From assembly GCA_033239125.1 (NCBI GenBank), contig BSWB01000002.1:155606409-155670408 (forward strand): a stretch of DNA of 64,000 bases, given 5' to 3'. The position numbers and the translations under genes are program-made. Shown here one piece after another: positions 46,064 through 57,442 of the stretch. Positions within the stretch are counted from its first letter, which is position 1; every line of letters begins with the position of its first letter. The notes beneath the pieces are model-generated. The model saw nothing but the letters and a program-made list of their open reading frames with translations, had not been told where the DNA came from and did no database searches. The stretch comes from Fagopyrum homotropicum. Taxonomy: Eukaryota > Streptophyta > Magnoliopsida > Caryophyllales > Polygonaceae.

Positions 46064-46556
46064 TGTTTTATTATTTCAAAGGTTAAAGGGAAAATGAATA
46101 TGAAAATATTAAGAAAATTGCCTAATGACGAAAAGAGGGTGAGGTGGCTCAAATGGAAGTTTGAGAACCGTTAGATTGTTTCAGTTGTTGCACTTGTTTT
46201 AGTCATTCATCTCTGTTGGACTTGTTTGTTGATGACAATTACTTTTTTTGCATGACATTGTACTTGTTGATATTTTTTAGTTATGAAGAATTGTTGGTTT
46301 TGTTTTCTTACTTACGCTTGCTTCTATTTTAATTCTCTGATGCTGCTTATCATTCTCTGTTTACCATCATTAATCATAAGAGTTCTATCTATTTTTTACC
46401 AATTGCAAGTGAGCGTTGTTGGTTTTAAATATGTCTAGCTGGCGTGTTGGTATTGATGCAGATAAACCCCAATACAAATGCATTTATTTTTTCAGACCAA
46501 CTCACACAACTATGATACGAATATATGTCAATACAATAACAGTAGGGGAGACCAAC

Positions 46557-46955
46557 TCACACAACTAAAGAGGATAGAACAATCCCGCAAATAAACCCCA
46601 ATACAAATGTATTTATTTTTTCAGACTTAATTTCATTGTTGTCTATCGCTTGAGTAAGTTCATGCTTTAATGATTCCACATGTACCTCAACGTCCCTTTC
46701 TCGCATTCTTAACATCTGAACTTTATACCGCAGTTCTTTTTTCTGTTCTCTTAAAGATTCTATGTAGTCTCGTAAGTCAGGGGATGCGTTACTGTCATCA
46801 AGACAGTACATTACCATCTCATCTTCGGCAAGATTGTTCTTTATTTTCTTCTCATATCTCCAAAAGTAATATTCAGGATCTGCACTATTGCAACTTGAGT
46901 CGTCTGACATATTACTGCACCAATTGAAAATTTCATATGAATATTCAGAATGCAA
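46557..46955 (-). CDS. Unrecognised coiled-coil protein with C-terminal membrane segment
   Basis: 132 aa. The N-terminal 60 residues are acidic with a Tyr/Trp-rich patch (DPEYYFWRYEKK). Residues about 62-112 have strong coiled-coil character (RDYIESLREQKKELRYKVQM, then EVHVESLKHELTQ), and the end is hydrophobic (TFVLGFICGIVLSSLVV). It faces the Myb/SANT gene tail to tail. No family recognised. Its layout (short domain, helix, tail anchor) resembles the GRF-type ORF at 43771. An alternative start is MSDDSSCNS (16 codons in). Confidence 0.45.
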   Translation of the reverse strand: MHSEYSYEIFNWCSNMSDDSSCNSADPEYYFWRYEKKIKNNLAEDEMVMYCLDDSNASPDLRDYIESLREQKKELRYKVQMLRMRERDVEVHVESLKHELTQAIDNNEIKSEKINTFVLGFICGIVLSSLVV

Positions 46956-46959
46956 ATTC

Positions 46960-49009
46960 AGCTTTCAAATTCAGATTGCAAATATTAAAGATTGGAAATA
47001 AAATAAGCTTCATGAACTGAAAATGTCCAAGAATAATATTGTCATCAAAATTGTCATCAAAACTACAATAAAACATGCTAGATAGACAAATACAAGAACT
47101 ACAATAAAGCATGCTAGGTATGCAAGTACAAGAATAATATTGTCATCAAAACTGAAAATGTCCACAACTGTACTTGTAAGACGAATTGAAAATAGGAGAG
47201 AAATATATATACAGATTTACATATCTGTATGAGGCCTCATCATTTACAATTTCAGATTGCATTAGTGAAGCATATACACAAACTGAAAATGTCTACAACT
47301 GTACTTGTGACAACCTAATAATATTGTCATCAAAACAAACCTAATAGTATGAATCACCACAACCTAATAAAATATGAATCACCACAATTTTAAAACAAAC
47401 ATAATAATATCAAGTACTGTAAATAGGAGAGAATAATATATATACAGGCAAATTATAAAGCCCATACTCATGATATCCAAATCTAAAGATGAGCTATGAA
47501 TCAACAGATGAGGTGTTGTAAATACTACAATCACTCAACCGAAATCAAAATAAAATAAGTGGATAAATCCTTCTTCTTGTGATTAGCTATTAAGATGCAA
47601 TAAATCCCCCTTTTGCTATCAGTGGAATACATAAAGAGCTGCAAAGTCAAATATCTCTTCTATCTCTCTTTCTTTTCTAACATATCCTTCAGCCTTCTCC
47701 AAGCATTACAACTAATTTCTACAGTTCTCTTGGTTCCTAGCTAGCTTTCTTCCATCATTACTAATGACAATAGATAATAGAAAAATTGCCAAAATAATAC
47801 AAGGATAGGAATGGTTGATTAGCAATGCATGATCTTAGCAGCTGTTGCGACCTTTCAATGAAATAACCAAATTAACAACTACATCAGTTATGACCGAAAT
47901 CATCTGTAAAGGGTCTAGACACGAATCAAAATTAATTCAGTAAAGGGTCTGGACACGAATCATCAGTAAAGGGTCTTGTTCTTGCCTTTACTGTTTGGAT
48001 ATGTACATTCGGTAACTAGTCACAATCTCATACGAATATCAAATTGCAAATAAAACCGAAATCAAAATTGAAATCATCAGTAAAGGTTATAGACACGACT
48101 CAACCATTACAATACCCAATTATAATCAATTGAACATTCAACTAAGTGAAACATAAACCAAATCAAAATTAGTTTCACTAAAATCAAAATCAGTTTCATA
48201 TAGTGGTGTGTAGGCCATACTTATGCTGATAAGTATTAAACATGCTGCTTGATCTCTACATTAAACAGAAAATATAGCAGCGTACAAATCCAATTGAAAA
48301 CATAGAATCAGTAAGATATATAATTTCTAACAAAGAATCAGTGAAGTACAGGAAATCACCAAAACTATTCGGATATGCAAAACTATGGGGATAATTGAAA
48401 ACAGAGAATCATTTTTTTACAATGGAAATCAGTAAGTTCAGAAGAAACAAACAGAGACTAAAATAAGAAATAAAAAAAGAATGAAAAAACAGAGACTGAA
48501 GGTGTTTCAGCAACACGCGCATAAAAGCCAATCTACATCACTATCAAAGCAATTGCTTCCACAGTACTATCAAAGCAGTCAACACTATCAAAACACTTGC
48601 TAAAAACACATGATAAGCAAGGGCATTATTTCAGCAATACTATTAAAGCAACCAACACTATCAAAGCAATTGCTTCCACAATACTAGATATATGAATTGT
48701 TTCAGTGAATTAACCCTAAATCCAATTTTCAAACACACACACGAACCTTAGTTTTGTTTAATCTACAATCTTCGAATCCAATTTTGTTTAATCTACTGCA
48801 TTTAACCCTAAATCCAATTTTCAAACACACAAGTTGAGTTTACATCAGTGAAATAACCCTAAATCCAATTTTCAAACTAAGAAGATTCTGTAGACTGCGT
48901 ATTTAAATAGTTTCCAATTCTCACAAGGGCAACACGAAATCTACAATCTCCAAACACACACTAAATACAATTTTCTATGATTCTTCACAAAAATTATCGG
49001 TTCAGAGAT
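46960..49009. other. Non-coding interior of the nested element
   Basis: AT-rich with many short imperfect direct repeats ('actgaaaatgtcc', 'aatattgtcatcaaaac', 'acaataaa(a/g)catgcta', 'ctatcaaagca'). No gene is seen. Confidence 0.5.
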
Positions 49010-49625
49010 GAGGTAGAAGCAACGAAAACGGAAAACGAACCTATCGCCGGAATGGAGAGGTCGCCGGAGTAGAATGGTCGTGTGGTGGAGAGAAGACGAA
49101 GACAGGAGACACTGGAGATGAGGTTGAGAAGAACCCGACAGGGCGTCTGGAAGTGTCGTTCTTTCAAAATCGGCGAATTGAAGGAGTGAAGGAGAGAGAG
49201 TGTTCTATTTGTACTCGGTAATTGAACGCAATTATGATGAAAAGTAGGGATAAAGTGTGTGTTTGGCACACACAAAACACTAGTGTTTACTAGTGTTTTG
49301 TAGTGTTTGACATTTTACTAGTTGTTTGGCATGTATAAAAACACTAGTGCAAGTGTGTTTATGTAGTGTTTTTGAACACTAGAAAAATGAAGTGTTTTTG
49401 GTTTCAGCTAGTGTTTTTACAATGAAAAGGACAATAATATCCCCATTTTTCATCACAATTACGTTCAATTACCATGTATAAATAGCATACACTCTCTCCT
49501 CAATAAATATATCAATCGTTGCTTGTCGACGGTGACACCGCCTCCCTCTTCATTAGACCCAACTTGCTGAGACTCCGGTTACTACCTCTTCACTCCGGCG
49601 ATAGGTTCGTATTACTCGTTCTCCA
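49010..49625. repeat. Head-to-head inverted copies of a transposon end
   Basis: 49010-49255 and the reverse complement of about 49440-49625 share 'cgaacctatcgccgga', 'gagagagtgt', 'ggtaattgaacg(c/t)aatt' and 'tgatgaaaa'. Between them lie several copies of ACTAGTGTTTTG-type motifs. Either two elements of one family are back to back or one end was duplicated in inverted orientation. Confidence 0.6.
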
Positions 49626-50246
49626 AACTTCTTTATTCGAATTTACAGTGCCCTAAAACAACGAATGCCCTAACTGGTTCCATCGACCCAACTCGTACTT
49701 GTTCAGTTCGAATTTACAGTGCCATAACTTGTTCTCCCATCTTCATTCTAAATTGATTGATACTTGTTTGTGTTTAACCTATCTTGTTCTCCCATCTTCA
49801 TTCGAATCTGCAATGCCCTAAAGTTGCTGTTCGAATTTCGTTGTGTGCCCTAATTTGAAGTTGTTGTTCGAATTTACAGTGACTTAAAGTTTGTAGTTCG
49901 AATTTGCCGAATTTATACTTCCTCCTTCTGATATTATATTTATGTCGATAAGCTTGGATGTTAATGGTATTTGTTGATTTTTAGATTTTCTTGAAAACAA
50001 TAATAGTTCAGTTCTTGTCTCTATACTGGCTTGCTACCCTGCTGGTATCGATTAATTTTGGATGTTAATGCTTTGTATACAAATAATAATGTACTTGGCA
50101 AGAAAGCAACAAGTAGGTACTTAGAGAATGAAAGCCCTTGTATTGACCTGTTTATGATCCGTAGGATTTAAACTTCGGTTTTGGTTGCTGTTCAAAGAAT
50201 AGCAAACAATGGCTATCTAACTATGCGCTTTGAGATTTTAATTAAT
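49626..50246. other. No gene recognised
   Basis: Contains spaced repeats of 'ttcgaatttacagtg' (49636, 49709, 49867 regions). It is probably part of the second inverted element copy that removed or displaced the rest of the transposase gene. Confidence 0.45.
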
Positions 50247-51259
50247 CTACATTAGTTGGAATAAATGTGATAGCACATGTGGATGTGTTGTATGAAGATT
50301 ATTTTGAGTGACGACCGCAACTCCTTCTTGGATACAAAAATCCCTCAAAACACGAGACAAATGTTCCTTGTCGAAGAAAATCATGCATAGCATAATCTTA
50401 ATCAACCCAAACTTATTATCGGCATGAAACTCACCATTCTCATACAATCGGTCTAAGTATGCATCTTTATCCACCTCCCATTCATTGGAATTTTCAGGAT
50501 CATAGCCATCATCAACATAAGGCAAAGACGGGTCATCTTCGTCAACTAATCCATCGTCACAACCGACTGAATCCCCATTTGAACTATCTAATGGGTCATA
50601 TTCATCATCATCAATATCAAAATCATCAACTCCACCCAACAAGTTGTAACCGGTAATCGTCAAAACTCTATGTGTTCTACTAATGCTACCGGAGGTCAGT
50701 GGAGTTCGGTTCATAAAGTTGTTTCCAACTGGAACATGTATCCCTTTTCTTTTTGCAGATGTGGGGAGATTCTTTTTGATGGAAAACTCAAAGATCTGAT
50801 ATTAGTTTGTAAAATATCCTTTATTCCGTCGCTAAGTTGCAGATGAGGGACAATAAAAGATACCTCTCTACTTGGTGGAGGTAGCTCACATGTTGGTGGG
50901 GCTAGTGTAGGTTGTGTTTCATCCATGAATCCCGTGGATGAGATATTATGCTGAGAAGACATAAGGATGGTATCATTTGATGACATCTTTGATTCAAGCA
51001 AAGTCTTTGCCAATTGTAAACTCTCACTTTTATTCGTAGAACCGATGGTAACTTTCAACTCCTTTTTATCGTGATATAATTTGAACAGCTCCAACAAATC
51101 GCAATCTTTCTCCAATTTACGAGCGAAACCCTATTTTGCAGTCACCTCTAGTAACTCAATGTAAATATCCAACACGTTGCACGTATCACTATCATCGACC
51201 TCTACATCCAAGTACCCATTCATATTTTGACGCAGTCTCAACACCTTTTTATCTCCCAT
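50247..51259 (-). pseudogene. MuDR-type transposase (mudrA-like), N-terminal part only
   Basis: From an ATG at 51259 the - strand frame reads MGDKKVLRLRQNMNGYLDVE, then a stretch ending YIELLEVTAK, a TAG at 51131-51133, and on in the same frame GFARKLEKDCDLLELFKLYH. This matches the N-terminal region typical of plant MURA proteins. The frame is lost near 50712 and resumes one base over (MNRTPLTS...), going through an Asp/Glu-rich linker (DDFDIDDDEYDPLD) into IFFDKEHLSRVLRDFCIQEG, the start of the MuDR DNA-binding-like domain (PF03108 type). Homology stops near 50290; the WRKY/GCM1-like and DDE domains and the zinc knuckle are missing. One nonsense codon, one frameshift and the truncation make it non-functional. 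Confidence 0.75.
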
Positions 51260-51351
51260 ATCGGGTAACAAAAACTGAGCACAACCTAATGCATACAAGG
51301 TAAAACTGCTTTACATTTATGAATGCATAAAAAAATAGTAAGAAATACGAG

Positions 51352-52287
51352 CATAAAACTGAATTCACCAAAAACAGTTAAGCATTTCTAAATTTACAAA
51401 ATAGTTAGGCAATTCTGAATTTATAAAACAGTTAGACATTTATGAATTTACAAAAGTGTATATTGTATCTCATGACAAATGCAAAAGAGACCGTTTTACA
51501 TTTTCGAATTTACAAAATTGTTTTACATTTTTGAATTTACAAAACATGAGCAAAATTGTATACTACATCTAGTAAAACAACAACCAATATCAATATGATA
51601 AGTTTCATAAAATCTAACTAAACTTCTATCATATACAACAAAAAACATCAGCAAAACAGCAAAAAACATCAGCAAATTTAAAGCAAAGTTGAAAAAAGAA
51701 TCATGCTCACCAAATTTAAAGCAACAAACTCAGTAAAACAACAAAAAACATTAGTGTGATCCATATCCAATAAAGCAAAGTCGAATAAAAACTCATACTC
51801 ACCAAATTTAAAGCAACAAACTCATGCTCACCAACCCAATTACACAAATCTAACCCAAACGAAGTAGTTTAGATGCACATTGCAACTGTTTACAATTCAA
51901 ACAAAGTCAAATACAAACCCTAAAGTCGATATTCTTACCCGAGGCGAGGACAGAAGAGGCGGTGACGATAGAATCCGGAGGTGACGACAGGAGTCGGAGT
52001 TGGCGGTGACGAAGTGAATCTCTAGTGCTGTAGTGCGAGAGGGAGCCTCCCGACTTCTATTCTTTCTTTGTTTTCTTATATTTTTTAATTTTACATTAAA
52101 AACGAGAATATATTTTAAAAAATTTTTTTCAAAATTTTATTTAACAGCTTTGATAAAATTGACGGAAAATGTTAGAAATAACACAAAGGAGAAAATATCC
52201 AAACCTTGAGGGTGCCAAAAGAATTTTAAAACTTAATGGATACCAAGAGGAAAAGTTAAAACCTTGAGGTTCTAAGAGGAAAATTCC
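51352..52287 (-). repeat. Right TIR with leader exon and intron
   Basis: About 0.93 kb, the inverted counterpart of 42559-43770. On the - strand it has the donor-like CGG|GTAAGAA and, at its inner edge, the acceptor-like GAATTCAG (51359-51366). The transposase ATG is 93 bp further in, behind another acceptor-like TGTGCTCAG (51275). It presumably drives the transposase gene. Confidence 0.6.
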
Positions 52288-53190
52288 TTTTTTTTACCCT
52301 CCCACCCTACACCATTTGGAGATAAAAAAATTAGGATTTTAAAATAAGGTCCGTTCAGTGCATTAGAGCATCCGTAACGTAGAGACCGAGAAGTTCTTAT
52401 TAGAAAAATAAAAGATTAATACTAAACGGGAGTAGTAAAATTCAAAAAGTGTCGGGTGAAGTTTCTCATTTTTATTTTATTTGACTCTACTGGAGGGACT
52501 TATTTGTTAACAATAGGAATCGGCTATGCATAAAAGTATAAAAAAACACATTTTATTTATTAATAAATTTAAAAAAAAACTAGAAGTATGTGTATTGTGG
52601 ATGTTCTTAGAGTGAGGTTGACGGAAAAAATTCATAAATTTGTTATAGTTTTCGCAAATTTATAAACTCATAACCCCTTACTGAAAACACCTAAATAATG
52701 TATCATATGACTAAGCTCTTGAAATCAAATTGATGCAAAGTTACTTTAATAGTGTTATTAATTTTTGAGAACAATTGTCTTAATGTATTTGATTGATCCT
52801 TCTCCAAAGTACATTGTATAACATATAGAAAATCCTCCATTTGACAGATCCAAGTCAAAGATTCTAGAATAAATTCATAAAATTAAAAAAATATCACAAA
52901 TCATGTTATATGATTGTAAGACCAACAAAGATTACAAACTGAAGTTCCAAATAGAATAGCATTAAAATCCAACGACACCAATCTCATACTTATTATTTAA
53001 TTTCAATCGTAAAAAAAGCTCTCAACTTTTATTTAAGTTTTAAGGGATGATTCTAAATGGAAAATGAAATTGGCGGTGTTTTTTTGTAAAAAACTGAATT
53101 TTGAGGTGGTTATTCGAAACTCCCCAGATAAGGGATGACTTTGCGTAAATTATCCTTCTTTTCCTGTTCAATCATATGCAAAATGCAGGA
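52288..53190. other. Non-genic spacer
   Basis: AT-rich, with no element boundary or gene recognised up to the MAP65 promoter. Confidence 0.5.
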
Positions 53191-53191
53191 C

Positions 53192-53224
53192 GTGGGCCCC
53201 ACACTCCGTCTATGTGGGTCCCAC
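53192..53224. promoter_or_regulatory. Two palindromic TCP-type sites in the MAP65 promoter
   Basis: GTGGGCCCCAC (53192-53202) and GTGGGTCCCAC (53214-53224) lie two helical turns apart (22 bp). GTGGGNCC/TGGGCC is the known binding site of TCP transcription factors, which link plant growth-gene promoters to cell division. Occupancy is inferred. Confidence 0.55.
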
Positions 53225-53473
53225 CCGCCTCTCACCAGCCCACATTACACAATCTGCTCTCTACATTTTTCTCTCTCACTCCCATAATAAACACTTCACT
53301 ATCTATCTAAGAAATCTCGAGTCTCGACGACGACCATTACACTCTTCTAGATCTGAGGGAAGACCAGTACCAACCACCGACCCCCTTTTATCGTTCTCCA
53401 TTTTCCTCTCGATCAAAACCCTAAATCTCTTTCAAGTACCATTACAGTTCTAACTTCATCTTCCTTACAGACA

Positions 53474-53481
53474 AACGGTTA
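53474..53481 (+). promoter_or_regulatory. MSA-like AACGGTTA in the MAP65 leader
   Basis: AACGGTTA matches the core of the mitosis-specific activator element (AACGG) bound by three-repeat MYBs in G2/M genes. It lies in or next to the leader, near the presumed donor of a 5' UTR intron. Confidence 0.4.
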
Positions 53482-54168
53482 GATCTATCATTTCTTCTCT
53501 TCTTTCTCTGCCCAGCTTTTCTTCTTTTGGCTTAGATCTATCATTTCTCCTCTATCTGGTTCGTTATCGGGATTCTTCAGTTGTTCTAGTGCTTTTAACT
53601 CGTATATTGGGTTTAGATTCATGGCTGTCTCAAGTCTCATTAAATGATGTGTATATATCTGATGTTACTAGTTATTAATTAGTTGATTAAATGGCGTCTA
53701 CTGGTTAACCCTAACCATTTTGTATCTATGAATTTTATAGTGGCTTGATCTAGCCTCATTGGACATGTAAGTCAAGATGTTAAATTTGAGCCTTGTGTTG
53801 TTGATTTTATGCTGAAGATAATATATATGGTTTGCTTTGGTTGGATCTTGACGCGGTTTTACTTTGGTACTCGTTTGACTTTTTGTGCTGTGCAATGTGA
53901 CTTGGGTTGATGTTAGACTGGAGTAATTTCAGTTCAACGCTTGGAAATTGCTCGAGTATTCATATTTTACAACTTTTTAATCTTGATGTATTCCTGTTCC
54001 ATCACTAAATGAGGTGTGCGTTTTTTGAAGTTTCTCAAAGTTGTTGACAACTATGTGTTAATTGTTCCAGTTTGCTTTGGTATTGTGGTTCATAGTTTAA
54101 GTTCATTTTCAAAGGGCTAAAAAGGATGCCTCTAAATGCAGGGTAGCCCCAGACTTGGTTGACTGTAA

Positions 54169-57100
54169 ATGGCGGTGACAGATGCTGAAAACCCACTTCT
54201 AGGTGATATCACTTGTGGGTCTCTGCTTCAGCAGCTGCAGGCAATTACTAAAACTTCCTAGTCCATTTTTAGTTCATGCCATACTAATTTTCATGATCAT
54301 TTTTATGTACTTGCGTCTTGAGGACTGCATTATATTCTGATGAATAATCTGTAACCTGTGCAGCAAATATGGGACGAGGTTGGGGAAAATGATGAAGACC
54401 GAGACAAGATGCTCTTACAGATAGAGCGGGAGTGTCTGGATGTTTACAAGAGAAAGGTTGACCTAGCCCTTAAATCAAGGGCTCAACTTAATCAAGCGTT
54501 GGAGGATGCTGAAAACGACCTTTCAAGTCTCCTCTCCGCTCTTGGAGAGAAGACAGTTGTTGGCATGGTAAGCATTTTTAACTAAGTTTTTAGTTACATT
54601 GTGTTTAAGATATTTAAGCTTTGTAATTCATGTAGTCTTTTTCCCGTTGTTTCAGTTTTCTAATTGTTTTTTTGGGTGGTTCTTCTTAGCCTGAGAAAAC
54701 TTCAGGAACTATCAAGGAGCAACTTGCAGCCATTGCACCAGCACTGGAGCATCTTTGTCAACAGAAGGAAGAGAGGTTGAAAGAATTTTCTGATGTGCAA
54801 TCACAAATTCAAAGAATCTGTGGTGAAATTACTGGTAACTTGAATGATCAGGCACCCATAGTTGATGAGTCTGACTTGTCCTTGAAGAAGTTGGAAGAAT
54901 ATCAATCTCAGCTTCAAGAACTTCAGAAAGAAAAGGTGAAAATAGCTATTATAATAAGTTTAGTTTCATTTTGGATGATCTGTATCATATCACTGTTTCC
55001 TGATATTTTTTGTATTTGGTATGGTGTGTCAGAGTGACCGGCTGCACAAGGTCCTTGAATTTGTGAGTTCAGTGCATGATCTTTGTTCTGTTCTGGGTAT
55101 AGACTTCTTAAGCACTGTCATTGAAGTTCACCCAAGCTTGAATGACTCAACTGGTGTGCAATCAAAAAGCATTAGTAATGATACACTATCAAGGCTTGCC
55201 AAAACAGTCTTAGCACTGAAAGAAGATAAGAAACAGAGGCTCGAAAAGGTGAAGCATTCTTTTCTCTTTAATCTAATGTTTAGGAATTCAGCATCTTGTT
55301 TATCATTGGTTTATGCCTGTGTTGTATCGTCCGTCTATCAAGTGAGAATCGTTCTTCGTTCCTCTTGCAGTTGGGTGTTTACATTAAATAGCAAATAATA
55401 TCTTGCTTCCCAGTTTATGCAAAATCCGGTCTTTGTATTCTGATGTAACATGCTATATGCTGCAGTTGCAAGAGCTTGCCGCACAGTTAATTGATCTTTG
55501 GAATCTGATGGATACCCCAGATGAAGAGCGTCAAATTTTCGATCATGTCACATGTAACATCTCGGCCGCCGTGGATGAAGTGACCATTCCTGGGGCTCTT
55601 GCTCTTGATTTAATAGAACAGGTAACCCTGTTTCTGCTGTGATTTGGCATATTTTAAACAAATCATTTTCATTTTTGTTTTATGTTTTTTTTCCTTATTG
55701 TATGGTTTACATGCGAAGGCTGAAGTAGAAGTTGAGAGACTTGATCATCTGAAGTTCAGTCGGATGAAGGAAATTGCCTTTAAGAAACAAGGTGAACTTG
55801 AGGAGATATATGCCCGTGCACATATAGAAATTGACACTGAGGCTGCAAGGGAGAAGATCTTGGCACTGATCGACGCAGGAAATGTTGAGCCCTCTGAGCT
55901 GATTGCTGACATGGATAATCAGATTGCAAAGGCCAAAGAAGAGGCTCTTAGCCGTAAAGATATACTGGACAGGGTTGAGAAATGGATGTCAGCTTGTGAA
56001 GAAGAGAGTTGGCTTGAAGATTATAACCGGGTAATCTTTTCCTCATTCACACTCTAGTTTCATTGTCTCTGTATAAGCTAGCTAAGGTTTTTGCATCCTG
56101 GTTTGCTCATAAATTTTAACTTCTATTAGCTGGATCTAGCTGTAAGACAACTGACAAGATTGCCTAAAGTTCTTAAAAATCTACCAACTTCTTTGACATG
56201 ATTTGATTTTGTTATTACTTTACATTTCCTCAATATTTATTTAGCCACACCTAACCACCAACCCCCAAAAGAAAAATTAAAGAACAAAACCTTGTGATCA
56301 TGAAGATTTATGCAATAAGTTTCCATCCGTCAAAAATAAAGTGCAAGTAGGACGAGAAATTAATATGATGCATTTGAAGATATCTACTTTTTATTAATGT
56401 ATGAGATGAACTTTGGCCTGTTCATAACCGCCACGAAAACTGGATTTATTTGAGTTATAGTTCTCAACTGTTTTTAATACTTGACTCTAGTTGAGAGGAT
56501 AGCCTTTGTGAATCTATTAATTTGTTTTATCACAGCTAATGTTTTCTACTTCTGTAATACAGGATGATAACCGATACAATGCAAGTAGAGGTGCTCATTT
56601 AAATCTCAAGCGGGCAGAAAAAGCTAGAATTTTGGTGAACAAAATTCCAGGTGCTCACCTATAATCTTTTGGATAGACCTTAAGAAACTGTTTTTTTGAA
56701 GTATTTTGTGTGGCCTTTCTGGTTTCATTAATTAAAATTTGTTTTCTGCGGGAACATAGCTATGGTTGACACATTGGTTGCCAAAACTCGCACTTGGGAG
56801 GAGGATCGTGGCGTGTCATTCACATATGACGGTGTTCCTCTTCTGGCCATGCTCGATGAATATGCCATGCTCAGGCAAGAAAGGGAGGAGGAGAAGAGGA
56901 GGTCAAGGGTAAGCTCAGTTTAATCACTATAAAATTAATTAAATTACACACATAGATAGATCATCATTGGGAGATTTTTCTCCTTACTAGCTTAAGAGAA
57001 CTGCCATTTCAGCAATAAGCCATGATGAATTTTTTGTATTGCATCAATCACACAAGCTAGAAGCCCATTTGACACTTAAAATGTGAGAAATCCTGCAAGA

Positions 57101-57442
57101 AAGCCAAAGCTGAAAGTAATAGATTGACAGGATACGAAGAAGTTCCAAGATATGGCTCCTACTACGGATCACCAAGAAACCGCATTCACCTCAAGGCCAA
57201 GCCCAGCCAGACCACTTAGCAGTGGCAGCAAGAAAGTGGCGGGTCCACGTACAAATGGGGGCAGCAATGGAACACCAAGCAGGCGCCTCTCACTGAACGC
57301 GAGTCAGAATGGGGGTCGTTCATCAACAAAGGAAGGGAGGAGGGATTCTCGGTCAGCAGCTCCGGCGAACTTTGTAGCAATGTCAAAGGAGGATGCAACA
57401 TCTCATGTTTCCGGGACCGACCCAGCTCCCTCTACACCGTAA
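54169..57442 (+). CDS. MAP65: MAP65-1/2-type microtubule-bundling protein
   Basis: Nine coding exons: 54169-54240, 54364-54567, 54690-54935, 55033-55248, 55466-55621, 55719-56030, 56563-56650, 56760-56908, 57131-57442, giving 584 aa, close to the roughly 587 aa of Arabidopsis MAP65-1. Phases agree throughout. The first intron uses a GC donor (CAG|GCAATT). MAP65 proteins (PRC1/Ase1 family) form antiparallel dimers that cross-link microtubules in cortical arrays, the preprophase band and phragmoplast. Residues 1-330 are helical, coiled-coil rich (LQELQKEKSDRLHKVLEFV). The conserved microtubule-binding core includes RKDILDRVEKWMSACEEESW and NLKRAEKARILVNKIPAMVD. The basic tail (about 480-584) carries RPSPARP and SRRLSLN, the type of sites where MAP kinases, CDKs and Aurora kinase phosphorylate MAP65-1. 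A leader intron probably ends at 54141 (ATGCAG|GGTAG). MAP65-1 and MAP65-2 are too alike to decide orthology. Confidence 0.96.

Larger units (their letters stand above)
44600..49430. mobile_element. Nested transposon with Myb/SANT gene, PIF/Harbinger-like (tentative)
   Basis: Both ends carry many copies of a motif like TAGTGTTTTTG/ACTAGTGTTTTG (44530-44665 and 49260-49430) next to a 'tgtgtttggca'-type start. It interrupts the region between the two genes of the 9.7-kb element. It encodes a Myb/SANT-like protein (45363-46063), typical of ORF1 of plant PIF/Harbinger elements, but I find no DDE transposase. Exact ends and target duplication were not established, and 49010-49625 forms a large inverted repeat that complicates the right boundary. 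Confidence 0.45.
42559..52287. mobile_element. 9.7-kb Mutator-like element with long TIRs, nested insertion
   Basis: The left end (GGATTTTTCCGCTTGG...) and the reverse complement of the right end (GGAATTTTCCTCTTAG...) open inverted repeats that extend inward to about 43770 and 51352 respectively, with landmarks such as 'tcctttgtg', 'cgtcaccgcc', 'tttagggttt', 'gtaaacagttgcaatgtgca' and 'gaattcagtttta' in both. Inside are a + strand GRF-type ORF next to the left TIR and a - strand MuDR-type transposase start next to the right TIR, pointing towards each other as mudrB and mudrA do in maize MuDR. The middle is occupied by a second element (about 44.6-49.4 kb). No clean 9-bp duplication is seen: the flanks are A/T homopolymers and differ. 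The transposase is broken, so the element is now inactive by itself. Confidence 0.75.

Noticed and set aside
50459..50656. His-rich + strand ORF
   Set aside because: It is the complement of the Asp-rich linker of the MuDR-type transposase remnant.
42541..52296. A 9-bp target duplication for the large Mutator-like element
   Set aside because: The flanks are A- and T-runs that do not match as direct repeats, so it cannot be claimed.
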